From positions 61,695,832 through 61,759,831 of the forward strand of contig OX578283.1 of NCBI GenBank assembly GCA_951217055.1: a stretch of 64,000 nt of DNA. The letters are read 5' to 3'. This document shows positions 40,917 to 52,979 of this stretch, piece by piece. The stretch is from Gerris lacustris (Eukaryota; Arthropoda; Insecta; Hemiptera; Gerridae). The number at the start of each line of letters is the position of its first letter. Position 1 is the first letter of the stretch. A program made the translations under genes and the position numbers. The notes below the pieces were generated by a model, which was given only the letters and a program-made list of their open reading frames with translations, was not told the DNA's origin and searched no databases.

Positions 40917-42984
40917 AATTTGATTTAAATTAAAAATTTAACTTTCCGTAGTATGAAAACTACCAAAAACTTAAAAATTGAAACAAGTTTTTAATTTTTC
41001 TATACTGACAGGGAGCGCAGTCTATTAGCACTTCTGTTAGCTACAGAATTATTTTATTTCTGATAATCTCATTTACTGTACTCTGCATTTGTATAATTAA
41101 AAAACACGAAGATCGAGTTTGATTTTTGATTTTTATTATTACTTTTTTTTTTTTTTTTTATCAATAATGTGTCATCGTTTTTCTCACTTATCTATAAGAA
41201 TTACTTCACAAAAAATCTGTCTCAAGATAAAACAAACATTTAAAAAATTAATTGTCTACTTAAATCTCAAGTATTTATTTTTCTTCTTTTGAAAATCTTC
41301 TCAAAAAATTTGTCAAGTGGTTATCGTTATAACGTTTTACAAAAAAAAAAAATAGAGCATCGACTTCAAGAGCTTCTTAAATTGCAGTAATGCTGTCATT
41401 ATTAAATGTCATATTTTTGTTGAATCTTTATATTTCTTTTTCTTATTTAGTGTTTTTTTTTAAATATTTTTTTCTTTTTTTTACTTTCTAATATAGAGAA
41501 AGTATTGTGATGGCGCGAAAATTCGATTTTGTGATTTTGATGGATTTACACGTTTTGTCCCCTGAGTCCAAAAAAAAGTGATTTTTAAAATATGTCTGTC
41601 TGTGCAGACACGTGGAGCCTATCTCATATCAATCTATAATTTTAATAATATTTACAATTATATAATTGTATAGTTTATACACTTACAGAAAAGATTTAGA
41701 GTCCAAACTTTAATTATAATAACTAAAAGAAAAAACAAACTACTAAGCTGTCATAATATTATCTAATATTAATAACACCATAATTATTTTTACAAGGCTA
41801 ATATATAATAATACACAAAAAAAACATGAGAAACACAAACAACCGTACAACCAATTTCAATTACAAAAAGAAACTAAAATTATAATATAATAACAATTCT
41901 ATAGATATAATTATTATTATTATCTATCAAACATTCTATTCTCCATTTAATTTTAATAATACATTTAAATAATAAATATTAAATTAAAATAATTATTAAT
42001 AATCAAATTTATAGATGGAGTAACTTAATGTATATTGGATCATACACTCGGATGACGTTTGGTATAATTATGTCACTTCCATATTGGATTTGCAAAGGAT
42101 TATTATTAAATTAAATCTTTATAATAATAATGTTATAACATTTGACGAATATTATCTGATAATATTAATATTGCGAGGTTATTATTAAACTAAGATATTT
42201 ACTAAAGCATATGCTGAAGGTTAATTAAGCTTAATATCATAGTGTGATTAGGTGAGCATATGAAATACGTCATTTTAATTATTATTATGCATAAATGAAT
42301 TTAATGAATATGATTAAGTTAATACAGTGGATAGGTCTGGGAATCTATTAGGCTATCCACGTGTTTCTATTGTGTTTATATAGGCAATGTCATTACAATA
42401 TTACATATAGTGATAATACAATAACAAATATTAACATTGAATATTAAATAAACATACATATATTGAATATACATATATATACAAGTGGGAAATTAAATAT
42501 TTTCATAACGTTACAAAAAATCGAAACAACTTTTGAGCTTATTAATTTTTAGCTTTATAATTGTTCCGGTGCAAGTGACGTCAATTAATTTATAAATAAA
42601 TATATATTCTAGTTATTTAAGTAAATAAGTTTTAAATAATGAATTCAATCTTTTATAAAACGTAACGATTCATTAGGCAAAGTCAATAGACACAAAATAA
42701 AATAGACGATGGAGCCTCTAGGTTCGAGACGAAAGAAAAACTAACACACTACCCTTCATCCTGTTCCAAAGTAAATCGATAAATTCTCAGTGTTCGTAAA
42801 AGAAAAATATATATGTGTGAGACGTGAAACTCTCACGCATTAGAAGTTAAACTTAAGTTCCAGAAACAGTTGATTTTATGTTCCCTCCTACATATTAATA
42901 ATAATAATATAATATAATTATATAATTTATATAATTAAGAGTATAAACCGTTCTTAGAAGAAGCACGTAACTCAATTTTACTCG
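40917..42984. other. AT-rich DNA with a truncated family A copy
   Basis: A family A 5' end lies at 41482-41620 (ACTTTCTAATATAGAGAAAGTATTGTGATGGCG... GCAGACACGTGGAGCCTA), cut after about 140 bp. The remainder is AT-rich and without genes. A family P start (CTCTCACGCATTAGAAGTTAAACTTAAG) is at 42832. Confidence 0.5.
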
Positions 42985-43208
42985 TACATCAAATCAAATT
43001 GTACTTGTACTTGTAAATCAAATCAAATTGTACTTGTACTTGTAAATCAAATCAAATTGTACTTGTACTTGTAAATCAAATCAAATTGTACTTGTACTTG
43101 TACTTGTAAATCAAATCAAATTGTACTTGTACTTGCAAATCAAATCAAATTGTACTTGTACTTGTATATCAAATCAAATTATACTTGTACTTGTATATCA
43201 AATCAAAT
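42985..43208 (+). repeat. Minisatellite, ~30 bp unit TTGTACTTGTACTTGTAAATCAAATCAAA
   Basis: About seven units are present; one carries an extra TACTTG hexamer (43082-43120), showing slippage inside the unit. Confidence 0.92.
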
Positions 43209-43469
43209 TGCTCCACTTATATACTATGTTCATTGAAATGAGAATTTGTTGGTTCCAAGATAAAACACTCGAATTGTTGTTACTTATATTTAATTAATAA
43301 TGCAATAGCACAATAAACCTTATTTGTAATGCATATTATATAAATAATTTATTAAAAACGCAATATACATATTTTTACAACAAAGAGTTTATAATGCCGC
43401 CGCTGTCAGATAACTTCTCAAAGTAACATAATTTCAATTAATAAAAAAATTGCATATAATTTTAGGGAA

Positions 43470-43740
43470 TAATGAAGAAAAAGCATTAAAACAGTATTTA
43501 TATAATATATATTATATTATTATAATGTATATAATATTACACTTATCTACCAATTCTGTGTATTGAAGCAGCATCTACTTCCGTGGTGCAATGGTTAACA
43601 CTTATGCCTGCTGAATCAGAGGTCGGTGGATCGAGACTCGTCCAAGTGAAAGCTTTTTTCAGCAGGTAAATCAACTGCTGACTTTAACCTGGCTGTTAAT
43701 TTACCTATAAAAAATCTCTCACTTAGACGAGTGTCGAATC
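43470..43740 (+). mobile_element. tRNA-headed SINE, copy 1
   Basis: The segment TTCCGTGGTGCAATGGTTAACAC...CCTGCTGAATCAGAGGTCGGTGGATCGAGAC (43579-43640) has pol III A-box (TGGTGCAATGG) and B-box (GGTGGATCGAGAC) sequences. It matches 56366-56440, and the shared AT-rich leader ACCAATTCTGTGTATTGA and tail TTACATGCAATTTCGTTT extend the homology to both sides. Confidence 0.7.
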
Positions 43741-46000
43741 ATAAACTATGTTACATGCAATTTCGTTTCATCTAAGCCAGTATAATCTAGACTCTAAAGA
43801 ATTTACTCTACTCCTGAAGAAGTTTCACTTCAAAAACCGAGTGGAATTTCGAGGATTCGCTAGCCTCTTGTGAATCCTGTTCCATTCATGAGAGCTATGA
43901 GCTCGCAGATGTATAAGCACCTTAAAATTATCCAAGGAAGTACAATTAAATTTTGACCGAACAACTAACTTGAGTAGTAAAAAATGTCTACAGTTATTTT
44001 TTTCATTCCTCATTTGTTATGGGGTTACTTAATAAGAGTTGCTATCTGATGATGAGAGTAATTGAGCTGGGATTGTGTGTATTTACGTGGCAAGGATTGA
44101 GGTGGTTGGTATGAATCAAGTAAGGATGTCTTGAAGGTGGTTAATGCGAGGTCTAAACATGGGTTGTGTTGGCTCAAGTTAGGAATAGGAAGGAAAGGCT
44201 AGCCGGCCGGGGGACGGCTATGAATCTCAGATGAGCAGACCCTTTAGTTTAGCCTCCCTTGTAACCCGATGAATAATACATATTCCATTATGAAAACATA
44301 CCGACCGCACACTCCGCCCCACAATTCCTCTTCCAACTACTAACCGATCTGATAATAATTTTTTCGCATAGAAAGCATGAAACATCCCCTCAGGGAGGAG
44401 GGGGATCGTTCACTTAATACATTATTAATACGCCGAGAGAAGATGATGCATGACTTAAAAAAAAGGAAAGAAAAAAAAAAAACACCATCAGTAGATTTTC
44501 AATGAGGTATAAACGATACAGATTTCTTTTTAAAATTCCAGATACGGGACTGAGTTTTATAAGAGCCGGTTGTGGTAGTCGAAGAGTATGTCTCTTTATA
44601 GTGGAAGAACGAAGAGCCCAAGACTCGTCGGTCTTTCTTCGGAATATTAACTACGACCAGTTCCTTGTCTTCGAAAACAACTCTACAAATCTACTCGATC
44701 CTCTCTTTTCGTTTCCCGATCGTGATTTTTTCCTCTCTTTCACCCCTCTTTCTTCTCTAAGGCGGCGTTCTTTGATAATGTGACAGTCTAAGAGAGACCC
44801 CGATCTTGAGAGGCTCTGAGTCTAATGATTCTCATCGCCCCGGACTGGTGCAGACGACTGTCATCTGTCAAGTTAAATCCTAACGCTACTTAACTCGAGC
44901 GCAAAAAGGTTTGGAAAAGAAAAACCTGAAACAGGCTTACATAGACCGCGCCTGTCTCTCTGGTCAACGAGGCATCTAACTATCTATGTTGACGCAAAAT
45001 TTTCTGGTGGAGCTTTGCTAGAATTCCGTATTTAATGAGCTAAGAAGTGATTTTTGCGCCTTAATGTCAATATACTCGTACATTTTGGAAAATTAATGAA
45101 CTAAAGAATGGATATGACCTATATGAAATTTTGTTTTAGAATAATTTAAGTAATGGTCACTGTCTCTAATAAATGGTTGTTTCCAATACCTCAAATTTTC
45201 ACTGTCTTTGCATGGTCCAACGAATCATTCGGGAATCGATTAGCACAGGTTTTATGAGCATTCCCTAACATTGTACTGTAATAAAATGTCAGGTTGGTAC
45301 AGGTTTGTGACTCTATTCAAAACGTATTAAAATATTCAAGGAAACCTAACAAAGAGGAAACCTTCTTGTTGATACATACCTGCCCATGTCATACAAAACA
45401 GTACTTGGTATTGTCTGAGGATCGTTTGGATCGTACAGTAAACAGTTCGCAAACGATCCCAGCGTGGGTTAGAACAGTTTGGAGGACGGTACGAAATACT
45501 CTCACAAATCGGGTTGGAACGGCTTTTATCCATTGCGCATGCCCGTGATGACGATTGTATTAACAACCTAATATAAATCAAAATGAAAAGCAAGGCAATG
45601 GGTCTACCAAGCAAGCATTAAAAGTGAGTTTGATGTATCAAGAATATCAAAAAATTTAGTAACTTATCTCCGATATTACGGATATGAGGGAGTTAGTGAG
45701 ATACGGTCTGAAGAAAAAACTTGTTTACCAACTAGTTTTCTTCAGACCTTACCTCACTAACTCTCTCATATCTACACTTTAACGGTTGCTAACTTAAATT
45801 TAATCCGTTATTACATTGATACAGGTTTTAAGTGTAATACAATTGTATCTTAATGGAATAGTCAACAGAATTACAAATCTCTGGTTCAATTAGGATCTAA
45901 TCTCTAAACCTGACGATCGGACACAGCCTTATACCTAAGTTACCATTGGAGCTCCTTTCTCATTATACTGTATTGAAAAAATGTTGTTGTGATTGAAACT
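43741..46000. other. Intergenic DNA with one long hairpin
   Basis: A hairpin with ~33 bp arms lies at 45683-45775 (ATATGAGGGAGTTAGTGAGATACGGTCTGAAGAAAA and inverse). The frame at 44502-44783 (93 residues) and the antiparallel pair at 45294-45614 look non-coding: no recognisable domain, and both strands are open by chance. Confidence 0.4.
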
Positions 46001-46124
46001 CTCACGCACTAAAAGTGAAACTTAAGTTCTAGAAACAGTTGATTTTATGCATTGCTCTATTTGCATTTGTTGACCATTTTATTATTTCAGGATTAAGAAA
46101 TGGTTATGTGGAATTTAATTGACA

Positions 46125-46705
46125 AATATAGTACATTACGCGTCGAGAGCGGAAAGTAGAATTTTGCATGCGAGTGTGGAGTTTGCACCCGAGCGACAGC
46201 GAGGGTGGTAAAACCACACGAGCAATGCAAAATGCCGTTTTCGCACGAGTTGCGTACCGTACTTTATCTACGATTGTTAGATTTAAATAATAAATACAGA
46301 AACAAATAAACTTGCTGTATGAAAGTTCGTATCTCTCTCTTGATAAAGATGGCATTAATTCATTAGTTGTATTTTTTGCCGAATTAATTATTTCTGGAGG
46401 ATTATTATTCTCCACATTTTCGTCAAAGTCACTTGATTCACTCATTGTTTTTCACTAAAAACTCGATATAAACAGTTACTTTAATAAAAGAACACCAAAT
46501 TAGTTTTGTTAAATGTAAACAAACTCACTAATCGTGCGTAAAGCTGAAGAATTCCTCTTCTTTACCACACTAGTGCGGTAAAGAAGAGGAATTCTTCAGA
46601 ACTATGAGACGTGCATGCGCAATGAATACAAGTACGTAAATAATCACTTTCTACGCATCTAAACAAAGATATAATGTTTATATTTCGTATCAATCGTAGG
46701 TAAAA
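46125..46705. repeat. Family E repeat, copy 2, with an open minus-strand frame
   Basis: It is collinear with 26835-27438. On the minus strand a frame from the ATG at 46445 starts MSESSDFDENVENNN and contains ELMPSLSRERYELSYSKF, a pattern seen at the start of tyrosine-recombinase (Crypton-like) proteins of arthropods. It then runs into GC-rich repeat sequence without similarity. The hairpin at 46542-46602 lies upstream of this start, where a promoter would be. Confidence 0.55.
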
Positions 46706-46719
46706 ATATTTTTATAACA

Positions 46720-49068
46720 TTTTAGCCAATGATAAAGAAATAACACATATATATTATAAGGTAGGTATTTAATATTACACTTATACACCAATTCACTACA
46801 CTCTTTTCAATTAACGTTTTTCACTTTTCGGCACTTATGATGGCACCTATAGTGGTTGAAAGCTGTATATCAGTACAATATAATATTTAAATACAAAATA
46901 TAAACAGATATGAGCTCTATTAATGTACTGTCATGGAAGCACACCCTGATACACCCCATAATTTGCCACTACAAACAACAAATTATGTATGCTACCTGCT
47001 AAAATTAAATAAATAGAAATTATAATTGTTTACATTGTTGTTAGTGGAGAATGACCAACATTCCGTATAGATTCTCTTTAGAAGTCATTATACAAATTTA
47101 TTCACTTAAGTGACTCAAAATAAACTGAAGCTTAGAGGTAGAGAGGATTATGTGTGCTATACACGGAAAGCTCCGCACCTTTGTCTCACCCATATTTGCT
47201 ATTTGTACGAAAAAAATGTTTTTAAAAATAAATATATAATCATTCATTAGTGAGATATTTGAACGTGTGGTCTTAAGTTATGTAAATATCTCTGTATAGG
47301 TCGTAGCTATCCATTATCATTGCCAAGTATATATTTTCCCTCTGTGCTTTTAATGACACATGTCAATTGCGACGTGTTGCTAATTAATAAACAGTCTAAA
47401 GTAGTATATAAATGTGTCTGTCTGTATTTTTAATCTAATGAAAAATAAAGATATAAAGAAGGTCTGTCTGCAGAAGTTATATATAGGTGGAACCATTGTT
47501 GTCTATGGTTAGGTAATAGAAATTTGTTGAACATTCCATTTGGTATTATCAGCAGAAAGTAGTTGACAGTCCTAGTATAGCAACTGAGATAAATAAATTT
47601 ATCATTTACTCCTTGTTTAGACAGCATTTTTAATTAACAACCGTTGAAGTAATGCAAATTTTACTATGATGGCATTTTATATTCGATCTGCATATAGTTT
47701 ATCTGTCAACTGCCATTGAGATCGACAAATTTATTTTTGAGATTGGATTTTTTTCAGTTAGACATTTCTGTTAATTAATTACAGTTAAAGAAATGCAAAT
47801 GTTTTTCTAAAGTGTCTTTTAATCTATCTGTGTCAAGTAGTTTTATTCTTCGTTAGAAGGATCTTTTCACTGGCTGTTGTCAAATGCTGCTTGTATAAGT
47901 GTCTGCCTCGCCTGAATTTTCTTTTTTAAAATCATACTTCTGCTTTCAGGTTTGTTTGTGTTAATTAGTTTTATTCAGTGTGAAAGAACGACTATTCACT
48001 TTGAGTTCGAGCTTTAAGGATGAAAAGTGCGGTTCAAACTCTCGACTGAAGCTTTATCGCTCCTTTATCGTCGAAACAAAAGTATAAAAGGAAACGCTAG
48101 AGACAGAAATAATGCGAACCCACTCATTACAGTTGCGTCGACGGAATTAACTAGAGGGATTTGCTTAAGTCGGATGGAAAAGGTCGAGAGAGAAGGTAAA
48201 AGCGAAGGAAAAGCTTGTTCAAGTTTAGGTAAAGAGGTTATTCCGGAGGGCTGATGGTGTCAAGAGTCAGCAATTACCTCGGGTGGTGTAAGGGCGTTAG
48301 GTCGAGACCTCGATCCCGGTAGACCTCTCAGTCCAAGATGTTATTAATTAGGGCCGTTACAAGAGCCCTTCAGATCTACCCCGTCCCTCCTCCACCTGGT
48401 AATTAATATAAACTGAGATGACGTCACAGTTGGTGGCGTAGCCTATTCGCTCTATCGCTCTACCGGTACAAGGGCTCTTCAACTTCGTACCGTAACGTTT
48501 GTGGCAAGCATTGAGCCTTGGCTTCGCTCTAGACCACTCATTCCGCTCTTTCCACTTATATTTCTTTTCTATTATGCTCACCATCTGTATAAATAAGGTT
48601 AGTAATGAGGCCGTCTTGTTTTTTAAAACCTAAAAACAAGTAAACATCCTCCAGTACTTTAAACTGTAAATAATTACGCGCTTTGTTCAATTTCACTCGG
48701 TGAAACATCAAGGGTCAGATCTCAGCAATGAACCACATGTCGGTCCTCTACCACTCCCATCAAGTGGACACTTAAACAAGAGTTTCATGATATATTTCGT
48801 TCAACCTTCTTCTCACTCAATTCAATTTATTTTTCAAGTGCTCCATTCAATGTTTTCTCCCTTTTTTTTTTAATTCGGCTCAACACTGATTTGAATTCAC
48901 GCCACTATTAATTCAATCATCGACATTCTACATAAAAAAAGATTAAAAATCAAGAAGCAATCTGTTATTCTGTTAGCTTAAGCTTAAGAGCAATTACTAC
49001 ACATAAATCATTCGCCTGACTCTTGCCAATCCAAAAGCAAGCAATAACAATAAAAAAAAAATCGACCA
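46720..49068. other. Intergenic DNA, no gene recognised
   Basis: A diverged copy of the hairpin seen at 28541 and 29807 lies at 46831-46866. The stretch 48000-48600 is less AT-rich, with short opposite-strand frames but no domain; it may be single-copy host DNA. Confidence 0.4.
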
Positions 49069-49069
49069 A

Positions 49070-49645
49070 TTAGTGTGGCACATAGCTTCTTCTCGTCCTA
49101 TTTCGTATGCTATAATGATTTTATGCTTTTAGAACCAATTTTTGTCTAATTTATTAAAAATTTCCCCCGTTTTTTAAATATTTCAAAATTGTTTTGATTT
49201 TTTACATGACTTAAACTTACAATTTAGCAAAATTTATAGAGTTCAGAAGGTTGGCATTAATCTGGAGCTATCTGCGGGTTACTTTGGACAATCCATCCAA
49301 ATTACTATAAAATTATAAGTACTTTTGAAGACATAAATGTAAATAAATGTATGTATGTGGGCACGTAAAAGAGATACAAATAGGCCCAGATGGTTGAAAC
49401 TAAAATGGGACCAACAATGGGCTAATTATGACTTACCATCCAAATTTCATTAAAATCAGACAGGTATTTTTTATGATATGTCAGTACGCAACAATTGAAC
49501 GACCAGATAGACAGACCGACAGACAGACATGGAATCAAAAATGTTCCCTGATGTCTGAAACGGATTTCTGTCTTGGAATTTTTAAAATCGGAGACCTAAA
49601 AATCAAAACAATCACATAGCTTCCGTTACATTCGGTAAGCTCATG
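49070..49645 (-). mobile_element. Family B element, copy 5 (best full-length copy)
   Basis: This uninterrupted ~575 bp copy runs from CCAATTAGTGTGGCACATAGCTTC to CATAGCTTCCGTTACATTCGGTAAGCTC. It has no open frame over 70 residues, so it is non-autonomous. Conserved blocks are AATAGGCCCAGATGGTTGAAACT, GGGACCAACAATGGGCTAATTATGA, CAGACCGACAGACAGACA and TGTCTGAAACGGATTTCTGTC. Confidence 0.75.
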
Positions 49646-50029
49646 AAAACAAAGGAATAAATTCTAATATTTATGAGAATTAAAAAATATATTGATCCAT
49701 CAAAGTATACACCTTTGATTTATACACACAAATGTCACATAAGCGACAATTTATTTTTTTAAAAGTAATAAATTTAAAACAAAACGATAATCAAATTCAG
49801 TATTAATTTGTTTTAATCATGCATAAATTCATAAGTCAGGATCAACAGGAAAATTAATAGTTGGATAATAAATTGAATCAAAGTAGAAAGTTGATAATCG
49901 AGTAGTTCGTAAAATTAGCAACGCAAATTTGATGTAGATTTAAAATACTCGAGAATTTAAAAACAACTCACTGACAAAATAAACAGTTAAAAGATTGAAG
50001 TGAGCATAAAAGAGTTAGTTACAAGGGAC
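49646..50029. other. AT-rich intergenic DNA
   Basis: Nothing recognisable. Confidence 0.4.
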
Positions 50030-50205
50030 GAAACAACTCCAATGCGCATGACAATTAACTTAAAACTCTAATGCGCATGACAATTTACTTACAACTCCAA
50101 TGCGCATGACAATTAATGTATAGCTCCAATGCGCATGACAATTAATGTACAACTCCAATGCGCATGACAATTAATGTACAACTCCAATGCGCATGACAAA
50201 TAATA
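50030..50205 (+). repeat. Minisatellite, 29-30 bp unit AACTCCAATGCGCATGACAATTAATGTAC
   Basis: Six units are present, each with the palindrome ATGCGCAT; the last three are nearly identical. Confidence 0.92.
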
Positions 50206-51319
50206 ATGTGTAGAGTAGAGTCTTGTTTTCAACTAGAAATAGCAGTATACTAAAACGAAACAATGAAACCAACATTCTGCTTTTCAATTTACGTTTTATT
50301 AATCATTGTTCATGAAATTTAGTTATCACCATAATGAAAACAGCGTCTATATTTGCTTAGTGGTTGTACTGGAAGAAAGAGAATTTTTTTAGCTTTCAAA
50401 AATGGTATAAGAATATTGATGAACATCAAGCTGGAAAATTAGATTTTTTTTTAAAAAAGAAAACGAACAGAGGATCCTATAAAAGAGGTGTAAATTGTAA
50501 AACCTATAAAAGTTTCAAAAAATCTTCTTTTTTTTCCCTCCTTCAAGATGCCTGACGGAGTAAAATAAAATTATATAAGAAAAAGATCACCGGAATTCCG
50601 CATTCAAGACGATGCTTCACCAGTTAAACCGGGTCGAAGGAGAGGTTGTATTGCTGCGTGCTTTGCAAATCGTGCGGCTTAAAGTAAGTGCTTCTCCCTT
50701 TTTAGTATTAAAAGAGAGAAGTAGAGTGGGGGGAAAAGCTCTAAAAACCGAGTCTTCCGAATGAAGGAAGCTCTAAAAACGAGTCGAGCCTTGAAAACTG
50801 CTACTCTTAAAGTGGTTGGCGGCGTCGGGGGCTCATCCACCCGCGTCGTAAACTTGATGAGCCGATGCCTCCCGAGATCGTAAAAAAAGGTCGTGGCAAG
50901 ACCTCCTATCTTAAACCCACTCGGGAAAATAAAGTGACTCGAGACTTCGAAAATATAACATTTACCTTTACTCAAATTATTTTACCATCTCTTTTTTTCT
51001 TTTCCTTGTTCCATTCTATTTCATACCAGGCCCTTGCTAAAAGCATTCAAATCTTAATTTATAATCTTCTAAACTGTTTCTTTTCTTCTTCTTAATCATC
51101 TCTTTTCGTCTCTTATCTACTTTCTTTATTCTCCTCCAATTTTTGAAATAACTGTAGACATTTGTGTTGATTGCGACAAAGAATGAAACAAGGTAAAGAA
51201 AAAGCTATTAATAATATCAAGTCAAGTGAATCTGAAATGAATTATTAAGATCTTCGTAAAATTCATTTTTGAATTAATTTGTGAATATACATATTGTGGA
51301 CTAATTTATAAATTTGGTA
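50206..51319. other. Intergenic DNA, mixed composition
   Basis: No gene is supported. The part at 50560-50960 is less AT-rich (GGGTCGAAGGAGAGG, GGCGGCGTCGGGGGCTC) with overlapping frames on both strands under 100 residues and no recognisable domain. Confidence 0.4.
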
Positions 51320-51760
51320 TGGCTCTAACTACCTCGAGCCTCCTCTAACCATCTCCAACCACCTCCAACAACCTTAAACCACCTCCATCAACCTTGAACA
51401 AACCACCTCCATCAACCTCGAACCACCTGAAATCACCTCCAACCACATGAACCACCTCTGACTACCTCAAACCACGCCCAACCATCTCCAACCACCTCCA
51501 ATCACCTTAAACCACCTCCATCCACCTCAAACCACCTCCAACAACCTTAAACCACCTCCATCAACCTCGAACCACCTGAAATAACCTCCAACCACATGAA
51601 CCACCTCTAACTACCTCAAACCACGCCCAACCATCTCCAACCACCTCCAATCACCTTAAACCCCCTCCATCCACCTCAAACCACCTCCAACAACCTTAAA
51701 CCACCTCAATCAACCTCGAACCACTTCATACTACCTTAAACCACCTCGAACTAATTCCAA
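51320..51760 (+). repeat. Minisatellite based on CCACCTCCAAC/CCACCTCAAAC, forward block
   Basis: Around forty 10-12 bp words are arranged in a longer ~190 bp order that recurs (the stretch near 51405 is repeated near 51560). The composition is one strand A/C-rich, the other G/T-rich. Confidence 0.9.
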
Positions 51761-51799
51761 TACTTTTTTGAAAAAACAAACAAAAACAAAACAAAACAA

Positions 51800-52125
51800 C
51801 AATTTTTTCGAGGTGGTTTGAAGGGGTTCGAGGTGGTTGGAGGTTGTTCGAGGTGGTTACAACCACACATAATTTATTTTAAAAAAATTCCTTTTTTTTT
51901 TTTTTTTTAGTATTGGAATTAGTTCGGTGTGGTTAGATGAGGTTTGAGATGGTTAAAGGTGGTTAGAGGTGGTCGGTGATGGTTTAAGGTGGTTCGAGGT
52001 GGTTAGAGCCACACCTTTTTAAAATGAAAAAATATATATAAAGAAAATAACAATTTAAAAAAAAGTTCGAGGGGGTTGGAGATTGTTCGAGGAGGTTGAA
52101 GATGGTTTGAGGTAATTAGAGGCAC
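51800..52125 (-). repeat. Same minisatellite, inverted block (GAGGTGGTT)
   Basis: GAGGTGGTTCGAGGTGGTTGGAGG words run on the opposite strand to the block at 51320-51760, broken by three A/T-rich spacers ending in AAAAAATTTTTTT-like runs. Confidence 0.88.
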
Positions 52126-52975
52126 ACCAAATTTTTTTCCAAAAAAATTTTTTTTATTGTTTGCAGAACTGTGAATCTACCTGACGGTACAAGGCAATCA
52201 TATCTTGAAATCGATTAAATCTATTGAAATCATTAAATCTACCTTGTTACAATTATTTTTAAACTCAAGTGATTAAGCCAATAATAGGATGCGAGGAAGC
52301 TATGAACCACACTAATTGGCCAGACGTTATTTAATGAAAACATTAAAAAAATAATAATTAACATCCAGTTAATTAATATTAAAATAAACAATAGCAACGA
52401 AGCGGTAATTGTTGAGAATGGGAAAGCAAGTATTTACTAGATTGAGCGCGTGCAGTTAATGCATGATCTTTTTTCAGCAAAAAAAAAAAAAAAAAAAAAA
52501 AATACCACAACTTGCAATTACGATTATCAGGTATTTTACAAACAATATATGATTACTCAACTGTTACAAACCGTTCAGAACTAAACAATATAATAATATT
52601 GACTAAACACGACAGGAAATGCGCTTTTTTATGGGTTTTTACTCTGGATTTAATTTTTGTAATAAAAAATGTCTGCTTAAAATGTCTATTTATTCCCTAC
52701 TTTTAGGAGTTAGACGATACATGTTTTAAACAAAATGTAATAGATTTTGACTCTATAATTACAGTGTTAAACAAAATACGAATATTATTTCTGGGAAAAT
52801 TCATATTATACTACAGTTAAAATTATGTAAAAATTTGTAATTTAAAAAATAAATAATGTGGTGAATAGAAGGTCACCTAATTTAAAAACTAACATTAGAC
52901 TTTTGGTAAAAAGTTTTAGGATGTAGTTTTAACACTGGTCAGATTACCGTGCTTTCTTTTGTTTACAAAAAACAC
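52126..52975. other. AT-rich DNA with a family B fragment
   Basis: A fragment at 52283-52325 (ATAGGATGCGAGGAAGCTATGAACCACACTAATTGGCC) is one family B terminus. The rest is featureless. Confidence 0.4.
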
Positions 52976-52979
52976 GGTT

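Noticed and set aside
42985..43208. CRISPR-like array of regularly spaced repeats
   Set aside because: The ~30 bp units are contiguous without unique spacers, in a eukaryotic context; it is a minisatellite. The same applies to 50030-50205 and 32178-32752.
44502..44783. A 93-residue host gene
   Set aside because: It has no recognisable domain, no promoter or splice signals, and composition similar to adjacent non-coding DNA.
45294..45614. Overlapping frames of 84 and 92 residues on opposite strands
   Set aside because: Both strands are open over the same stretch without any family signature, which is expected by chance in less AT-rich non-coding DNA.
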